Origin: CAYLSV01 sp964386435
Lineage (GTDB): Bacteria > Planctomycetota > Phycisphaerae > Tepidisphaerales > Tepidisphaeraceae
DNA: 33,160 nt
Direction: 5' to 3'
Assembly (NCBI GenBank): GCA_964386435.1
Contig: CAYLSV010000038.1
Location: forward strand, 1-33,160
A program made the translations under genes and the position numbers. Positions 31,361 to 33,160 of the stretch are shown here, piece by piece (within the stretch, counting starts at the first letter, position 1; each line of letters begins with the position of its first letter). The notes under the pieces were generated by a model that did no database searches, was not told the origin of the DNA, and saw only the letters and a list, made by a program, of their open reading frames with translations.

Positions 31361-32161
31361 TCACGTCGGCAGCGGCGTCCGCTTTGCCTTCTTGCACGCC
31401 TTCTTGTACAGCTTCTGCAGCTGCGGCTGCTCGCGAAGTTCGGGGTGGGCGGCGAACGCCTGCTCCATCTGGTTGGCCGCCTCGGGCCAGCGTTTGGCGG
31501 CGACGTACAAGTCGATCAAACGGCCTTGCAACTCCGGCAGCTCAGGGTTGGTGGCCGCGAGCTGCTTGAAGGCCGCCGTGGCCTCGTCGCGGCAACCGGC
31601 CTTGTCGAGTGCGTCGGCCCGCAGCAGGGAGGCGTAGAAGTTGTCCGGATCAACGGCCAGCAAGTCGTCGTACGCTTCGATCGCCAGCGGCAACCCGCCG
31701 GCGTGGGTGTGCAATGCTGCCGCCACGAACGCCTCGCCCACGGCATCGCCGGCGCGGGCACGATTGAGCAACTCCGACGCGCCCTCCTCGTCGCCCAGCG
31801 AGCCGACGGCCATCGCGGCGGCGATCACGTCGAGCGCGGCGTGACGCTGCTTGCCGGCCTCGTCCTGGAAAACGGCCTCGCCGGCGTCGATCTTGTCGGC
31901 CGCCTCGCTGCCGGCGGCGAAGGCAGCGGCGTGGGCTTGCTCGGCGTCGGCCACGGGTAGGTGGGCCCCGTGGCCGCACTTGCCGCACTCGCCGATCACG
32001 CGGACGTGGCCGCCCAACGGGATCAGCGGGACGAAGTAGAGGTGGCCCCACTTGCGGGCGGTGTAATCTTTCTGCGGGCCGAACACGCCGCAGTGGTCGC
32101 AGCTGCCGTAGCCCCCGCCGCGCTGCCGGCGACCGTACATGCGTGAGCCCCAGATGATCAT
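31361..32161 (-). CDS. Zinc-ribbon and TPR protein
   Basis: 266 aa. The first 65 residues have two cysteine pairs, CDHC and CGKC with about 35 residues between, like a short zinc ribbon; an RMYGRRQRGGGYG basic start precedes it. From about 140 to the end it is helical with a TPR-like rhythm: LAIEAYDDLLAVDPDNFYAS, AGCRDEATAAFKQLAATNPE, and a further similar helix pair. It ends with a lysine-rich tail (KKACKKAKRTPLPT). TPR domains bind proteins; the ribbon probably stabilises or contacts RNA. The role is not known. ATG 32161 is chosen as the last start before the ribbon. It is divergent from alaS, with 21 bp between start codons. Confidence 0.72.
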   Translation of the reverse strand: MIIWGSRMYGRRQRGGGYGSCDHCGVFGPQKDYTARKWGHLYFVPLIPLGGHVRVIGECGKCGHGAHLPVADAEQAHAAAFAAGSEAADKIDAGEAVFQDEAGKQRHAALDVIAAAMAVGSLGDEEGASELLNRARAGDAVGEAFVAAALHTHAGGLPLAIEAYDDLLAVDPDNFYASLLRADALDKAGCRDEATAAFKQLAATNPELPELQGRLIDLYVAAKRWPEAANQMEQAFAAHPELREQPQLQKLYKKACKKAKRTPLPT

Positions 32162-32168
32162 GCCGGCG

Positions 32169-32174
32169 TAGTGT
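32169..32174 (+). promoter_or_regulatory. Putative -10 box of alaS
   Basis: TAGTGT, ending 8 nt before ATG 32183. It is weak (three of six) and supports ATG 32183 only if leaderless initiation is used. Confidence 0.3.
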
Positions 32175-32182
32175 GGCAAATC

Positions 32183-33160
32183 ATGTCCGCGATGTCGAGC
32201 AGTCAGATCCGCCAGCAGTTCGTCGAGTTCTTCGAGCAGAAGCACGGCCACGCGTTCGTGCCCAGTTCCTCCGTCGTGCCGCACGGCGACAACACGCTGC
32301 TGTTCGCCAACGCCGGGATGAACCAGTTCAAGCCGATCTTCCTTGGCGAGGAAACGCGGGACTACCAACGGGCCGTCAACAGCCAGAAGTGCATTCGCGC
32401 CGGCGGCAAGCACAACGACCTGGACGACGTGGGCAAGGACAGCTACCACCACACGTTCTTCGAGATGCTGGTCAACTGGAGCTTCGGCGACTACTTCAAG
32501 GCCGAGGCCATGGACTGGGCGTGGGAGCTGCTCGTCGAGCAATGGGGGCTGGACCCCGATCGGCTGCACGCGACGTACTTCGAGGGCGACGCGGCCGAGG
32601 GCCTGGAGCCGGACACGGAGGCCCGCGATTTGTGGCTGAAAAAGCTGCCGGCCGACCACGTCCACCCCGGCAACAAGAAGGACAACTTCTGGGAGNNNNN
32701 NNNNNCCGTGCAGCGAGCTGCACTACGACCGCTCCGACGACAAATCCGGCGGCAACCTCGTCAACGCCGACGGGCAGGACATTGTGGTTGAGATTTGGAA
32801 CCTCGTCTTCATCCAGTTCAACCGTGCCGAGGGCGGCAAGCTCACGCCGCTGCCGGCCAAGCACGTCGACACCGGCATGGGCTTCGAGCGGATCGTCCGC
32901 GTGTTGCAGGGCAAATCGAGCAACTACGACACCGATGTCTTCACGCCGCTGCTGGACCAGATCAGCCAAATCAGCGGGAAAAACTACAATGTCGACCTCG
33001 CCGACCCGGTCGGCATCGCCTTCCGCGCCATCGCCGACCACGCCCGCATGGCGGCCTTCAGCATCGCCGACGGGGCGGTGCCGGAGAACAAAGGCCGCGG
33101 CAGCGTCCTCCGCAGCGTCATCCGCCGGGCCGTTCGCTTCGGCTACCAGACGCTGGACCT
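32183..33160 (+). CDS. alaS: Alanine--tRNA ligase, 5' part
   Basis: Catalytic N-terminal part of AlaRS, which charges tRNA-Ala in the cytoplasm. Recognisable segments are SSSQIRQQFVEFFEQKHGH, LLFANAGMNQFKPIFLGEE, SYHHTFFEMLVNWSFGDYF and, after the N run, PCSELHYD, NLVFIQFNRAEGG, KHVDTGMGFERI and RSVIRRAVRFGY. The gene runs off the window at 33160. Ten N at 32696-32705 sit exactly between FWE and PCSE, so the conserved G-D-T-G-P-C-G stretch of the active site (about 24 bases) is missing; ten N instead of 24 also shifts the printed frame, but the gene is intact in biology as far as one can see. ATG 32183 is the start used; ATG 32192 gives the more classical N-terminus. Confidence 0.93.
32696..32705. 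other. Assembly gap (10 N) inside alaS
   Basis: Ten N between the FWE and PCSE codons of AlaRS. The family predicts 24 bases of coding sequence here. This gap has no palindrome at its edges. Confidence 0.95.

Overview
The window is visibly GC-rich and looks like a chromosome piece of a planctomycete, most likely of the Phycisphaerae. The pointers are a very large secreted-type protein carrying the LEPR-XLL-like N-terminal motif (ELLETRRLM) typical of planctomycetes, small planctomycete-style proteins (a DxGxxHPIxHP-type protein, a DUF2617-like protein), an ECF-like sigma factor with a membrane tail, and a mosaic of short housekeeping operons without long conserved clusters. This is inference from protein style; no rRNA or tRNA gene was seen.

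Layout. 1-1416: secG and yicC, preceded by a 15-bp tandem repeat. 1500-4974: two GT-B-type glycosyltransferase-like proteins separated by 400 bp that hold two large hairpin repeats. 5107-6583: a membrane-tailed ECF-like sigma factor divergent from a DUF6498-like membrane protein. 6964-9456: small proteins (zinc ribbon, unknown, DUF2617-like) and a CPBP-type membrane protease. 9462-10675: a geranylgeranyl-reductase-like FAD enzyme whose frame is broken at a hairpin repeat. 11159-14192 (minus): a three-gene operon of an amphipathic LEA-like protein, a holin-X-like membrane protein and a DUF3618 protein, probably an envelope stress unit. 14356-18681: CorC/CNNM transporter, then TM2 protein, lone nuoB, hemW and an FHA protein on the minus strand. 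19035-27434: one 2,799-residue modular surface or secreted protein. 27562-33160: WrbA-like flavoprotein, a small HPxxV-type protein, an aldo/keto reductase, a DUF4149-like membrane protein, purU, a zinc-ribbon/TPR protein and the 5' part of alaS.

Three window-wide patterns stand out. First, families of interspersed palindromes: family A is built of 21-nt hairpins (9-bp arms, 3-nt loop) flanked by GGTAG/CTACC with compensatory changes in the stem; family B is built of paired 7-bp-arm hairpins flanked by GAAGCCCC-like arms; family C is a single 99-bp hairpin. One family A copy sits inside the FAD gene. Second, start codons fall into two classes: some have a clear Shine-Dalgarno sequence, while eleven others instead have a TAnnnT (-10-like) hexamer ending 5-9 nt before the start codon, two of them with a -35-like box exactly 17 nt further upstream, which points to widespread leaderless transcripts. 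Third, two of the three runs of ten N lie where the second arm of a family B hairpin should be, so they are assembly failures at palindromes; the third hides a conserved motif of AlaRS. I found no CRISPR array, prophage, complete insertion sequence or recognisable new defence system.
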